In this document: piece after piece, positions 1 through 14,988 of the stretch
Layout: every line of letters begins with the position of its first letter
How positions within the stretch are numbered: position 1 is the first letter of the stretch
Made by a program: the position numbers and the translations under genes
Notes under the pieces: generated by a model
The model's database searches: none
What the model was told of the DNA's origin: nothing
What the model saw: only the letters and a program-made list of their open reading frames with translations
NCBI GenBank assembly: GCA_036250195.1
Contig: JAVHZZ010000003.1
Span: 22,225,573 to 22,289,572, forward strand
Direction: 5' to 3'
From: Mixophyes australis
Lineage: Eukaryota > Chordata > Amphibia > Anura > Limnodynastidae
Length of the DNA: 64,000 nucleotides

Positions 1-186
1 AGTGAATATCGGAAGAGATTTTATAATGCTGTTTATACAACCCCTCTCACCACCGTTATCTGCACATGCCTATAACAATGCACCCATTATATGTTATCCT
101 TCCTATAACGAGACCCTGGATAGGACACTAGTTTTGCCCGGTGATATAAGCTGGCACCATATATAGACTAGTATCAGACAACTCAC

Positions 187-313
187 CAATTAGCCGGAGA
201 TCCAGGAATCCCGCTTCCTGCAGAGGGTAAGAGGACGGAGTTCCTCTCCTCCGTTAGCGTCAGTCTCATCTCCAGAAGCTGCGCCTCACGGTCCGTATCG
301 TCCTCCGTCTTAT
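187..313 (-). CDS. KIF13B: KIF13B exon y (last exon in window)
   Basis: The 127-nt exon encodes [40 protein letters not shown] and N, with partial codons at both ends (D before and W after). The acceptor is CGCAG and the donor is GTGAGT. It was found only by splice sites and recognition of [22 protein letters not shown] sequence. The gene continues beyond the low-coordinate edge. Confidence 0.95.
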
Positions 314-3300
314 CTGCGGGGCAGAGTCATGTCTATAGTCCCAGCTTTTACTCAGGGTTACATTACGGGGGAGAGTAGGGGGGGCAGGTTATGTGAGATA
401 AAAGTTGGCTACAAGGCAAATGGTTTCAGCTTCAGAATGAAAGTGCAGACTTGTTTATTCAAGGAGCTTTTTACATTACACTACTTGTGACGTAACGACT
501 TGTGGAATATCGTTAAATAAATAATGGTGGTAACGTGAGTTTTGTTACACGGACTGGAGCCTTAAAGAGATGAATAGAATGGGAAGCCGATGATCGGGGA
601 AGGTTTACACTTTATAACGTACACCAGGCAACAACCAGGTCTTATAATCGTAAAACATGCATTCAGTGGCTAGATAGATTTGTCTAATATGTTTAACCAC
701 ATGATCATATCTGACAATAGTCCCAATTTTGGGGAAGAATAGAGATACATTAGGCCTCACCCCAAACCTCTTTAAACCTGCCCATTTGGGGAAGATGGCC
801 TATGCTTTTCTGGCAGGAAACTGAACATTAGGACTGTTGGAAGCTATACATGGAACTGTTTATCTATGCAGATGAGGGATTATCTGGTTACAATGTAACA
901 AACAATGAATGAACATTCCAAAGTAACAGTCACTTCATGCCTCATTCAAACTCCAACTTTGCTGCACCGCAGCTTATTTACTACAGGGGGCGCTCAATTA
1001 ACATCCAAATTTTAGGATTGTGTGTTATAAAAGTGAAGAAACACTGACCACAGCCTGGTATCTAACACATGGAGGCAGCCATTGTGTGGGTGAAACCAAT
1101 ATTAACGAGAAACAGTGACACAACCAAGACACGATCAACTGATGAAAATGCAGCCAAGTGCCTCATGCCTCACAGCTTCTTAGAGAGGTGATGAGCTGCA
1201 TTTTCATGAATATTGGTTCACGATGGCTGCTCAGCGTGTGCACCATTCTATTTTTTTGTATATTAGTCATTTATAATGTCTACATCAAACACATGAGATC
1301 AATAAGGGCTGCATTTAAACACATGTGAGGACTCGGGGGTGAAGGGGGACAGATGGGGGGTGAAATTCAAATTTGGGTTCAAGCCCCAAAATGGCTTCAT
1401 ACAATACCATGTATAGGCGCTGTGAATACATTAAATGAATCCATATAGAAAGCGACAGTATTAATGTCTACATCTGGGTCATACCGCAGCCCTGTATCAA
1501 CGTCCCATCTGCTTTTTTAGAACAATAACTACATATTTTTTCACCCCAGATTTGATGACCATCTGCAGAACCCCCCTTTATTTGAGCAGCTGACAATAAA
1601 GACATAAATAAAAAAAGAAATAAAAGCAATAACTGTCCAACGTACCAATTCTACCATCTGGAGCACAAAGGGAAAAAAGTGACAGGGGAGGGATGATATT
1701 AAAGGATGATGAACAGTCACAGGGTTCAGGATCTGTATAAGAAAGGCGCCCTCTGGTGGCGGAGGGAGCCGTAACTTTCTTCCCCAGTACAGACCCTGCC
1801 CACCAAACCAGTGAGATAGGAGGAATTGTACTTGTTACAGCTGACGCTAGATACACTATGTGAGATTGTATCTAACAACTCTATCTGTTGTAATTGGGGG
1901 GACAAAAAAAAAAAAAAAACCGCAATTCCACGGGCCTTCTAAATTATACACTGTTACAATAATTATGAAAAACAGCGTGCATGTTATCAGTTGCCTCTAA
2001 TAATGCACTGAATATAAGTAGCAGAATAGTCGGCACAGCCCAGCCGGTCATGTCTGTCACACACAGACAGCGGGTCACAGAACGCTGCGTCACGTCCTCA
2101 CCTTGCTTGCTGACAAGTTTCTGCAGCTGTTGGTCTAGGTACTCCTGGCGCTTGGTCAGAGCGTTCAGCCACTTCCTTTTCAGTCTGTCCAAATCTCTGT
2201 CCTGGGAGACAAGAAGACACACGTCCGACACATTACAAAGACAACACAAGTCCTTTCTTTATCGTTTAAGAATGTTCTGTGTATATTTAACAGTGATTGT
2301 CCCATGATGTGGAGCTAGCGCTGAATTTCCCCGCACACCAATCTGTACTGAAACATGGAACGACCAGTCACGTGCCAGCTAAAAACTACTTTTTCACACG
2401 TTGATAAGTTTTTCCAGCACCCCTCAGACTTTCACAGTGAGCGGCTTTATTGCTGGGTGGTTACCAATTATTCTACCCCTCCAGCTCACATCAGACCTCC
2501 CATGAACTGAGACCAGCAGAGATTACAGAGGTCCGTATCCTCAATAATTACCATTCTGGTGAACAGATGAGGAACGCTACTTGCCAACATAAAAGACGGT
2601 AATTATCTAAATGTTGGGTGCAGGCGGTGCTAAGTGATTGTATTAATATATAGACATTTACAGAACGAAATAAATAGAATAAATAGATTATCTTATTGGC
2701 CGAATGATAACCCTGATAAGTCCTCTTTAGAGAAGAGCTGCACTCAAACATTAAACTTCAATTCCAAGAAGAGTTCTCTAAGTTCTGATAAAAGTTCTAT
2801 CACCTGGGGGGGGGGGGGGGGATGTTCTTCTGATCCAACAGGACCCACTAAAGGCTCGAATGGTCCAGACTTGCTCTTCTGCCGAAGGCGATGACCCTCA
2901 CCAGTGAGCTCACCATCAGTGTGAAACGCGTTGGGTTATTAGCAGACAGAAGAGTAGGGCTGGACTACTGAAGTCCTTCTGAAGGTCCCAATGGATCAGA
3001 TGATCACCAGAGAAAGACCTCCAAGTCCAATAATGGTCCAAACAAGTTGGATAGGATCATTACTGGATATGTTCCAACCATAACAGCAGATGGCACCTAT
3101 CAGTCTATGTGCCGACGGCCGGACCAGTCCATGCGTGGTTGGCTATAGTGATCACCACCCAAGACTGATACTTCTGTGGGCAGCACGGTGGCTTAGTGGT
3201 TAGTACTTGGCTGCTATCAAATTGACCCTAGTCTGTGTGTGTGTGTGTGTGTGTGTGTTAGGGAATTTAGACTGTAAGCTCCAATGGGGCAGGGACTGAT

Positions 3301-6300
3301 GTGAGTTCTCTGTACAACGCTGCGGAATTAGTGGCGCTATATAAATAAATGATGATGATGATCTTTCGGTTTGAGTGGAATTGTCCTTTAATGATAGTGG
3401 CAGACAAAGCAGGTCATCAATAGTAGTTATTTAAGGGAGAGAGACACACACTGTAATCACACATCACAATCTTGTATGACAATACAGAATAACTATACGA
3501 CAGTCCCAAATATATATATTTAGATTTCTTTAATGAACAGACAAGCCTAATAGACTGTCTTAATAACGGATGCACTCAGCAATCCAAATAAAAGAGGAAT
3601 TTATTAAGAGTGCGCTAAATCTGCAGCATGGAGCGAGCACTCTAAGGACTACTTCTGGCATCATTGTGGCCTCTTAGTGCGGAAGTCAGTGGTTATCTGC
3701 TGACCGCAATTCATTTTGATTGCGTAATTATCGTCATCGCAACTGATATTAGTGTGTGTGTAACGAGCATTACCCCTGTGACCAGGTGAAGCTCCCGTCA
3801 CCTGCTCACTAAGGGAAATGCCGGTTTAACCTTTGCTTATACTTCCAGTTTTTAAAATGATGCTGGATTGAAAGGATGGCGCTGCTTCAATGGTTACACC
3901 TGCCGAATAAACCATTTATCCCCAATGTATTTCTGGCAAGAGAACTACAGGTGGCATAGTACGACCTTCAAGACTCTCCTGTCACGGTAACTAATACCAT
4001 CATGGCGCTCAATAAATCCAGCACTGTCATTGACGAGCCAGATAAGACGTTAAGGTGCATTAACGATATATAAAGCAGAAGTCCTTGGAGGCTGAGGACA
4101 CATGGGAGACCAGGAGCAATGAACGCCATAAAACATTGGTTCTGTAGGGCAAAGACTCTTGGTGGCATTAGACCAAGCTTGTCAGGGTCTTCGCAAAGTA
4201 ACTGACAGTTACCGCTTCACAAATCTACCACCTGCAAGATCAGCACCTGGGCTACCTGAAATAATAATATGTGCTGCTCTGACCATTTTGATGATCTGAT
4301 TGGCTACCGAGTGTTCTATGCCCTCCCCCTTCAAAAACGGGAACGCACAAAAGACCGGACAAGAAGACAAAAAGTTACCGCTACCCTGGTAAAATTCACC
4401 TTCAACAGTTGAATAATATGTCAGAAATGCACTATTCCAGATAGAGGAACGTAAAGACATAAAAATGTAATACAGATACCTAGAAAAATCTTTTTTTTTT
4501 TGTTACCTGGTAGCTATCAACATCTTCTCCAATGTCCTGAAATAGAGAGGATACAGGTAAGGGACGTGTGGTCCAAGTTTTTAGATATTTAAAATGGAGA
4601 GTACAGAACGAATGATGTGTTAGTAGTTTTAGAACATAGAATTTATGGGGTTGACCTCACCTGATGGCCGTCATGAGCTTTGCCTGATTTTACATGTACT
4701 ATATTCACACACCCGATAGACACAGACACTATGGAGTCTTCAATAAGAGGCAGCGTCCCGGAATCCTGCACCGACTTCACTTCCACCTGAAGACGCCGAG
4801 ACTGACCCTACGCACAGAAGAAAACAACAATAATTTTTTTTTTTTTTTTTAAAAAAAATCAAAAAAAAAAAAATCAGTAAATCTATTTGTTATTTCAATT
4901 GGTTAACAAGGGATTGGTCACCAATGGGAACAAATAACTGCTTGCATAAATTTATTTTGATTTTCATGGCAATGAAACATCTGGTCGGAGCCCAAGTATG
5001 GGGAAGGCATCACCTTGACAACCGCATTCCCTTGATCGATTGCCCACCAGGAAGACGTGTGTGTGTGTTGGTTCCTCATTAGGCACACATAAATATAAAC
5101 TATATTTAAATGTCAGAATTTTAGATAATCCATTGCTCCTTGTGTCCAAAGTTACCCCCCAAAGCCAGCCATTAATATATATATATATATGCCGTGTTGG
5201 GAGCTAATTCTCTTTGCAAGAGGAGAGGTCTGTCCTCATGACTAACCAGGCGAGACATGAACTGCACATGAGCAGAAAATCCTGACCCATTGGCCCAGTC
5301 AAATCTAGTCCTGATTGTTTGGCTCCGTGCAGTCTACCCCTCTCCCAGATTACATCATCTGATTGGATTGGCCCAGTAATTCAAATGCTTATTTTTATCT
5401 ATGGCAGGGGCAGAACCTGCTTTTGTGTTTATATAAAGAGCACATGTTGCTGTATCTGTGTATCAACTCTCAGAGATGTTTATTGGTCATTATAAGAGCC
5501 GCTATTGAGCAATAAACACTACTCTCCTACAAACAAGAGCTACCACTTTAATCGGCACCCAGGTTGTCCTGCGTTAAACCCTGCTACCTGCTGTCCTAAT
5601 TCAGATAAAGCTATCAGGAGGAACCAGCCATAGTCACCAGCACAAGGAAGCGGTTCCAGGTTTCGATGAAGAATCCTGGTGGTGGCAGCAACTACTCTCC
5701 TACAACTGAGTGCCTGGTGGCCAAGGAACACCAATAAGAGTGGTCAGTGACGGCAGGTTACGGACGGTAAGAGGAACACCACTATGAATCAGTGGATCCA
5801 CTTTCCAAGCAGATAGGGTGGCAGAGTATTTGCATTTCTGTAACTGATATAACTGGTGGCAGCAAGAGAAGAATGTTGTCTAGATTTGCGAGTATTATTA
5901 ATGAAAGGGTCTGTCCCTGGACTTCCCCAGAGAACCTCCCTGTTATTTGGATCTAGAAGTCAGCTCCAAACGCTGGAGAGAGACTCTGCCCATAGCGCGT
6001 TAACACGGCACTGCAGAAGCTGCCAAGAAATGAGCAACACGACTTTCAGATTTCAGTTACGAGGATGGGGATTCACTATTCAGATGCGTAAATAGCCAGG
6101 TAGTTTTAAACCAGAAAATGTCATCCCTCCCCCACTCAAGTATCACTTAATGTTGAAGGTTTTCTTTGGGTCTATGCCAGATTTGGTAGATTTACTGACC
6201 CAATGGTTACTGAGCAATTATTGATGTGGAAGCCTGTACATGACGGAATTTAAGATACAGAACACTGTATTGTGCAGCTGAGTGCAGTTAGTGTTTTCTG

Positions 6301-9300
6301 TTATCAGCCATCGCAGACAAACAGCTTAGAGTGTCCTTCACCAGCATTCCAGACAGGACATCCTTCTATGTATCACGGTCAAGAGCGAATGCTTGCACTT
6401 GGGTTAAAAGTGCAATTTACACTGGTATCACATTACATTTAGGGCTATAGTTATCATATTGTTGGTTCGATATCTAAGCTGTTACACGGCTAGATTCCTA
6501 ATTTCCCCGATATATCCTTTATTACCATGCGGATCTGCCAAAGTAGAAGCAAGCTATGTATAAAGATGTACAGAACGCCTTCCCGCAGCGAGGAGGCTAA
6601 TGTGAATTACTGGGTAATTAGCTGTAAACTTTAGGGAAAAATTAACAAAATAGCAGAGACAGTAATTGCAGCAACGAGGTGAGGGAAATTGGTTATTACG
6701 GAGCTTGGGAGCAATTAGACTCAGCGTAGACATTTCCTGGCAAGCCCTGAGAGACCCGTTCGCTGAAGAGTTTTAATCCTCTGCTCCAACAACAAACAAA
6801 AGGTAAATGCTTACTTAATTTACCTCAATTAATGCCACTACAAAGCAATTTATTACTCCAGTACCCCAGACAAGGGGGGAGACTGCAGGGTTTTACATGC
6901 TAGGGGGGGTTGCTAGCAAATTGCCACCAGCCCAGTATGAGACACAAACAACCTACAGGATACAAAATGCAGAGATAGAGATACATTTCCACAGTCTAGA
7001 AAAGTGGTGCTATGTAAAAGTTCTGGTCTGATATGAGAAGGCAGGGAATACTCTTACACAAATCATTATACTCGGTAAATAATACATTCATTATATATCA
7101 TAGAAAGTGTACTTCTATAGTAAGAAATGTCTATAGCCAAAGACTCTTACTCCCTGCATGGAAAGGGCTGCGGAGAGACCAGAGGGGGCCACCGAGAGAT
7201 CCCAGGGGGCCGCCGAGAGAACCGAGAGGGGTGCAGAAAAAGAAAGAGGGGGGGGGGGGGGCATGACAGACAGAGACAAAGAAACAATCAAAATCTCCTG
7301 AATTGTAGCCAGGACGGTCATAACAATCTCTGCCAATAGTTACTGCCCCGCGTAATATAAGGTAATAAATTACTTGTACAGGAGCGTGTAATGATATCTA
7401 GACACGTTTACGGGGGACCTTGCTAATGTGCTCTTACCTGTCTCAGCTGGAAGATCCCTCCTGTTTGAAGGTCTTTTGCGGGAATGACTTCCACAGGGCA
7501 ATAATCTCCATTTTCATTCAGTTCCAAGATCTGCACCCACAGCTCCACCTTCCGGGTGACCTCGCTCCACCTGAGGGACACATGAACTGGCTTTACTGCA
7601 ACATCTCCATTACCGTCACTTACTTATACAGCTGTCTGAACATGGTGACTGCTCTTCAATGAAGGCCCACACACCGGGGCAGGTGTGAGGTCTGTTCCCA
7701 GCTCACCTGTCTCGCAGACTGCGTGTCTTTGCTTGTATTATCCCCAGATCCCACAGGGCGGGATTTTTACGGGGGTCGTTTAGCTTGTGCCCGTAAACCT
7801 CAATGGCCAACGCCCCTTCAGCCAGATAATCCAGGAAGTCTTCTGTGATGTTCACGGCAAACTCCTAACCAGCAAAACACGCACAGGGTTATTAATGGCG
7901 GAACTAAAGAACTCAACTGACAGCGACATTCTGAACATTGAACAAACTAAACCGTATGTGGTGCGAAGTGTCTGTTCTGTAGTCAAACTCCGGAACACAG
8001 CAGACTATTGTGAGTTTGGAGTAATCAAAGATTTAAAGTGACAGATCCTAGCATAAATTACAAGGTGCTAATTCTCTGTATGAGTCCTACAACGTACCAT
8101 TGATCCCCATCTTCCATTGATGAGAGCTAATCAACTATAAACAACAGGGTACAAGCTGTATATATGTCTCAACATATCAAGTGATTCTGGATGCATAGCT
8201 GGCCTACAGGGAATGGTTTGCAGGTCTCTACCCAAAATCCATTAAACAAGGATTAAATCCCTCCATTTGGGGATTTTTGAGGCAACGCTGCGTTAAGAGA
8301 TATACAAGCACATTGGGACTGATACACAGCTGTTGGCAAAATGGAATTAAGTTAATACCAAAACAAAGCACAAAAAAACAGCATATTTCCCCATATACAA
8401 AGCCGCACACATCTCGAGATGCAAATGTATTTGAAAACCGTTTTAAGCTTTGTGATACAACCGCATTCAACACCAGATCATTTTTAAGGTTAATGAAACA
8501 ACTGCCCCCCCCCCCCCCCCCCCCCCCCCCACCCACCAGCACACGCGCCCCCTCAAAATAACTTTATTCACCCTCATCCGATACAAACAAAAGGTAAAAC
8601 CACAGATTAACAATGCCCGACATTCAAAACAAAAAATGCAAAACTGCCCTTACGTCAGTCAGCACTAACATCAGAACTCAGAGGGTTTGCAAATCAGCAA
8701 TAAGCATTGGGTTTTATATATATCTAATAACAAGACTGCAACAGATATGGACAGACTCAGGAACAAAAATGCAACAACTACCTAAAAAAATTCAAAGTTG
8801 CTCGCAAGAGGAAAAGTGTTGCCATATAAAGGTCACTTTACAAAATACTTAACATAACACAGGATAGTAAGAGAAAGAAATAACACAGGGCAATAATAGG
8901 GATTAAAAACAATAATAGAGGGAAATAACAGAGAATAACAACACATAATAGTCGAAAAATAACACTGGGTCATAACAGAAAATAATACAGGGAAATAAAA
9001 TAAAGTAATAACACAATATAGTAATAGAGAGTAAAGCAATAATGATAGAGGGAAATAACAGATAACAACACTGGGTAATAACTGAGTAATAACAGAGAGT
9101 AATACAGCATGATAAACAGAAAGTAGTAACAGATACAAAGGAATGACATTTATGAAATTGTTCCATATGTAACTGTATAAAAGGCGTTGTTACCCACAGC
9201 AACTAATCATATTTGCCATCATCTTCAGAACTCTAATGAAGTAAATACACTAGAACCTGGATTGCTTCTTATAGTCAACACCTCCCGCTCCCGTCATAAA

Positions 9301-12300
9301 TGACCCCCATTGTGTTTTGAAGTTTTAAGACCAAACAAAATGGAGATTCCTGACACACAGAGCTTACAAGTTGTAATAAATATTTAAGAGAATGCGATTT
9401 ATCCCCCAGCTGGGAACAAGTCACCGTTTCCCTCTGTATGGACCAGCTATTCTCATGAATATTGGTTCCACCCATAAAATGGGCACCTACAATGCGTGGA
9501 GGCAAACAGGGAGCTCCGAAAGGGCGAGGATCCCAGAGACTTTAGGGGAAATAAAATTGAAGAGTATCAGCAGTCCATAATACAAATATTCTTCCAAACT
9601 GAAGGTTACTGCATTAAACCATGGGATCCCCATCTCCTACAGCACGTCCCGTCTACCACCATGACTGGGCTATGGGGGTACTCACTTTACAATGATCGAA
9701 GACAACCATACACTGGGGCTCCTTGCTGACCGGGGACGAAGTATTGGGGTCTACTTCGGGAGCCACAGTGACGGGCTCCGGCTCGTCGTAGAAAGTGTAG
9801 TGGCAAAAAACGAAATTGGTGAGATGTTGCGGCAAACCTGTGGCCTGAAGGACCTTAACCTGAAAAACAGGGAAATAGGCGAAGATAATATATGGCATAT
9901 ATGATAATGGACTCAATAATGTAAACTATATGTACACAAAAAATAAAAATAGTCACGTAAATGCTTAAAAATGAATGGAGTGGGAACTAATTGCCCGGCC
10001 TGGTTCTGGACATTGATAGGTCCTTAAACTCAAGTATACATCATGCTGGCTTCTCCTGCAGTTAGCAGAAGGTTACAATGGGTTGGGGAAAGTTATCCCC
10101 ATGTTGTGCCACTTGTTATATTGTGCTGTGTATTGGAGCTCATTTAAACCTGGGTGTTATTAGGAAAAGTAAGACTGATATTTCCTGACAAAATGTGAGA
10201 ACTGACTGGCGCTCAATACTGAATTCTGCAACTAGTCACGTAGATAATCGTTCCTTCTTGATGGATTGATAAGAGATAACTGGAAAGTACAGAGTTATTT
10301 ATTTATTTTTTTCTTATCATTTGGATATGTACTTTAATTAGTTGTCATCTACACAGAATTGAGGCCAATTGGTGGGCTAAACCAAAATTCATTATAATGC
10401 GGAAGACTCTCAGTGATGTCACTGGTTCCTAAAATGTTGGTAGGTTGCATTCAATGTCATCACTGGCTTTTGTGGATAGAAACGCTGCGTTCTGAAGGAT
10501 ATGGCTGACAGCGTGTAGGCGATGGGCAGCTTTCAGTTTTTATTCCAGTCTATGAAATGCAACCGAACCTCTGAAGCACAGGGTGTGTACGCATGCAAAA
10601 TATTTTTAAACCTCTAATTACTTAACCCTGGACAAAGATAATTCAAAGTTGCCCTGACAAATGGGTCAGACTTATTTTAGACAAACGATAATGATATTCA
10701 ACCACAAAAGGGTCGCGAACGCACATAATAGCCAGCTGATTTAAAAGTAATGCTTGTCTATAGGTCTCGCCCAGGTCCTGACCTTACTGGAAGAGAGGAA
10801 AGATTCTCAGCATCAGCGAGAATAACATCGTGCTCATCACACAGGGACAGCAATCCCGGATCATACAGGGCGAGGAGTGTCACAGCTTAATGGACGGGCA
10901 GATTGATCCTGGCGCCTCCATCGTCAAGTCATTGAGTAACCTTGCACTAATATACGATTATAAATCCTCACTTACTATCTAAACAGAAATTCAGTCTATA
11001 GATACCAACTAGATTTAAAGGATTTGCAACATTAAAAAAAAATAAAAAAACAATTTGTTTCGCCAAGATAATACCGGTTCTATAAAACTATTCTCTTTTT
11101 AGCCAATTATGGATTTAAATGTATTATGTTATTTAGCTGATATGAGCAGTTCCTAATTGACCGGAAAGGAAGGAAGTCTCAAACCCCTGAGGCTAGCAGA
11201 CTAAAGAGACGGGAGTGAGCCATTACAGATCTTCAGCACCTCACTAGCACGATAAATTTGCACAGTGTCAAACGCAAATTGTTCACAAACATTGTGGGAG
11301 CCTGTTATCTGCAGACTTTGTGTAGCCAGCGGTGGCAAGGGATCCAAGGATTTAGATTTCCGGGAACCAGGAGAAAGACTCGGTTGAAAGATCACAGAGA
11401 CTTGAAGACAAGACGGGATAGGGCTCATCGGTCCTGCTAGACTGCTAAACATCAGAAGCCACACAGAAGGAAGAGAAGCAAGTCATAGTCTCCCTTCTTA
11501 TGGTCTGTTTGATTTGGGTCACAGCACCTTTCTGCAATTAACCTTCAGTTTGCACACGTCAATGTGTCCCCAGTTTTTAAGTGGATGGGGATAGAAAAAC
11601 CTGCATCCAATCAGATCAGAATGTTCACAGCAACAAAAAGTATTTCAGAAGAGAGTATGTTGATCTTGTGGTGGACAGTGACCTGGTCACTTGTGTGAGG
11701 ACAGGGCTGTATGTGACAGGGGCAGTGACATGATGTGAGGAAGGGAATGGAGGCAGCAGGAAGCCACAGACTGAGAGTTATATAGTGGAAGGAGCAGGGT
11801 CCCCCAGCAGCACAGAATATATCAGGAGATTAGTGATGTGTTAGTGAGGACAGGACTGCATGTGACAGGGGCAGTGACATGATGTGACAGGGGCAGTGAC
11901 ATGATGTGAGGAGGTGAATGGAGGCAGCAGGAGGCCACAGACTGAGAGTTATACAGTGGAAGGAGCAGGGTCCCCAGCAGCACAGAGTATATCAGGAGAT
12001 GAGTGATGTGTCAGTGAGGACAGGGCTGCATGTGACAGGGGCAGTGACATGATGTGAGGAGGGGAATGGAGGCAGCAGGAAGTCACAGACTGAGAGTTAT
12101 ATAGTGGAAGGAGCAGGGTCCCCCAGCAGCACAGAGTATATCAGGAGATTAGTGACGTGTTAGTGAGGACAGAGCTGCATGTGACAGGGGCAGTGACATG
12201 ATGTGAGGAGGGGAATGGAGGCAGCAGGAAGCCACAGGCTGAGAGTTATATAGTGGAGGGAGCAGGGTCCCCAGCAGCACAGAGTATATCAGGAGATGAG

Positions 12301-14084
12301 TGATGTGTTAGTGAGGACAGGACTGCATGTGACAGGGGCAGTGACATGATGTGAGGAGGGGAATGGAGGCAGCAGGAGGCCACAGACAGAGTTATACAGT
12401 GGAAGGAGCAGGGTCCCCAGCAGCACAGAGTATATCAGGAGATGAGTGATGTGTCAGTGAGGACAGGGCTGCATGTGACAGGGGCAGTGACATGATGTGA
12501 GGAAGGGAATGGAGGCAGCAGGAAGTCACAGACAGAGTTATATAGTGGAAAAAGCAGGGTCTTCCAGCAGCACAGAGTAGTGATGTAAGATTGCTGTCTA
12601 ACTATTGCATACATCCAACGTGTCTTTAAAATAATGTATTTGGAATGTCTGACAGGGGAGGTTGAATGGGGGTACAGTACAAATGGAGCAGTAACTCAAC
12701 AACACTCATGACTACGGAAACCAATCCCTGTCCTCATATGCCGTGTGGGAGAATCACCCATGAAGCGAGTTTAGTATGAGGGAAGTGGAAGTGAGTGGTT
12801 ACAGCATATAAGACACAGTTATGGTGAGGCAGCCTCCAGCCTGTGTGACAATCCTGGCACATACTCACCATGCAGACCAGCTTCTGCTCTTGTGTTTTGC
12901 TGTCTACAGAGACATCACTGTCCTCCCCTCCAGCGATCCTCTCTCCGATGTCTCCACTCACCCGCACAACCTCTACATGTAGGCGACCTGCAATCTGGTG
13001 GGAGGAGAGAGGACAGGACAATAAACATACATGACACTATTTCCCAGCATCCAGCAGAACGTGCTATGGAACCGATAACTACACCCACAGATCATATACA
13101 ATGTTACGTGGACGTGAGGCTCCTGCAGTCATCTACATATGACCCGACGTCAGCACACAAAGCTAAATCACGTCACTCACTATAAACCAGCTAACGTTGG
13201 GCACATGACGTCTTCAGATCCAGATACCAGTAGACACAGAGAGTGGGTGTATCTAACCAAACCCAAAACATAGTGACGGACTTCCACGGCAGTTTGGGAG
13301 TTGGGCTGTGCCATATAGCCTAGAGAAACACGCTCCACGTACATTTTGTTACTTGTATCAGCAGGTACTTGGCAAACTATCGTACCAGTAGTTTTACCGC
13401 ATCTTGAGAACAGTTTGAGGTGTGTCAACAGGAGGACCAATCAGAAGCCACAATGTCCATTATTGTGGCTTCTCATTGGCCCTCCTGCTCACACCCCCTT
13501 CAAAGTGTCACACACACAAGTGGGGCCATCTGTCAACTTCAACAAGACTAATGGCTGCGAGACCAACAATGTAGCCGGGGAAGAAATGGATGGACAGAGC
13601 AGTTGGGGCTCCGGGGAGGGAGCTGAACTACATAATGCTTCAGGTGGTAGCGCAGCTTTAAATCCTATAACAATACATATCACAAGAACATTTCATGAAA
13701 TTGTTAAAATGTCACCTTTGAGAGACGTCAGTGGAAGTCTCTGCTATGCAGTATTGTTACAGGTCTGATTGGTCCATATGAATATATACATTTTAGTTTA
13801 CATCTTGGATAATGCCCAGAAAATCCTAATTGACGACCCTCTAGGCAACAAGACAGTTCTATGAATCAGCGCTTCAGTTTTTAGATGGTGGAGGAAATAT
13901 TTCTCGGATATTAAAATTAAACTGACTCTCAAATCCGTTTGTCCGGAACCTTAAGGTGGTCGAAGGACGTCCACCTCCATACAACCATAGATCCATTTGT
14001 CCGGCATTAAAACAAAACTTGGTATGGAAGACAAGCAATTTAATTTTCTGCTGATCAAAAAGTGTAATAAAAAAAAAATAAAAA

Positions 14085-14176
<92 letters not shown>

Positions 14177-14896
14177 TACTTGTCACAGATAAGAATGTGC
14201 TTTACATGATCTCAACACTTTTTTAAAACTTTCCCACTATGCCGTCACCTGAAGTCGGCAGCTCCTACTGAATATCCTAAGAATACAGGAGATACACAGT
14301 ACACAAACCTCTCCCTTCTGATTGATGATGGGCACAGCGTACTGCAGCTTCACATCGTGGAACAGCGACTCTAGGAATACGTTCGCTACCCCAATGAGGG
14401 AGTGATTCTCTTGCTCGTCATAAAAAGGATCCGCGCGTCGGAAATACGCCCGACTCGCCTGCGGAGAAAAGGGAGAATGAGCCATTTTACACAGGTTACA
14501 ATATTACCGTATTATCATCCAGCTGTCATTTTATATATTTATTAGGTCAAATGATTTGTTTTGTGAGTCAAACAGAATTCAGACATAACCCAACACATGT
14601 CACTGGATAACGGCAGCAATCATTACTGGCCTATGTACCAGAATGGTCTTATAATTCTCAGTCACTGACTGTAAAACAGATTAAACACACACATGCAAGG
14701 TCATATTACAAAGAAAGAATACCCGATGTATATCACAATGCAATGACCAATCAGAGCAGATTGTCATCATCCATACATACATGGCCTTAACTGTGTGGAG
14801 TTTGTATGTTCTCCCCGTGTTTGCGTGGTTTTGCTCCGGTTTCCTCCCACACTTCAAAAACATACTGGTAGGTAAATTCGCTACTATTAAATTGAC

Positions 14897-14988
<92 letters not shown>

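Larger units (their letters stand above)
12995..14308. other. intron q-r
   Basis: Apart from the foldback at 13417 and the TA tract at 14088, I see only unique sequence. The open frame at 13346-13768 lies on the opposite strand across the foldback and has no recognisable domain. Confidence 0.65.

Noticed and set aside
13346..13768. A 140-codon frame on the plus strand
   Set aside because: It crosses a foldback repeat and lies opposite the intron of KIF13B, with no recognisable domain.
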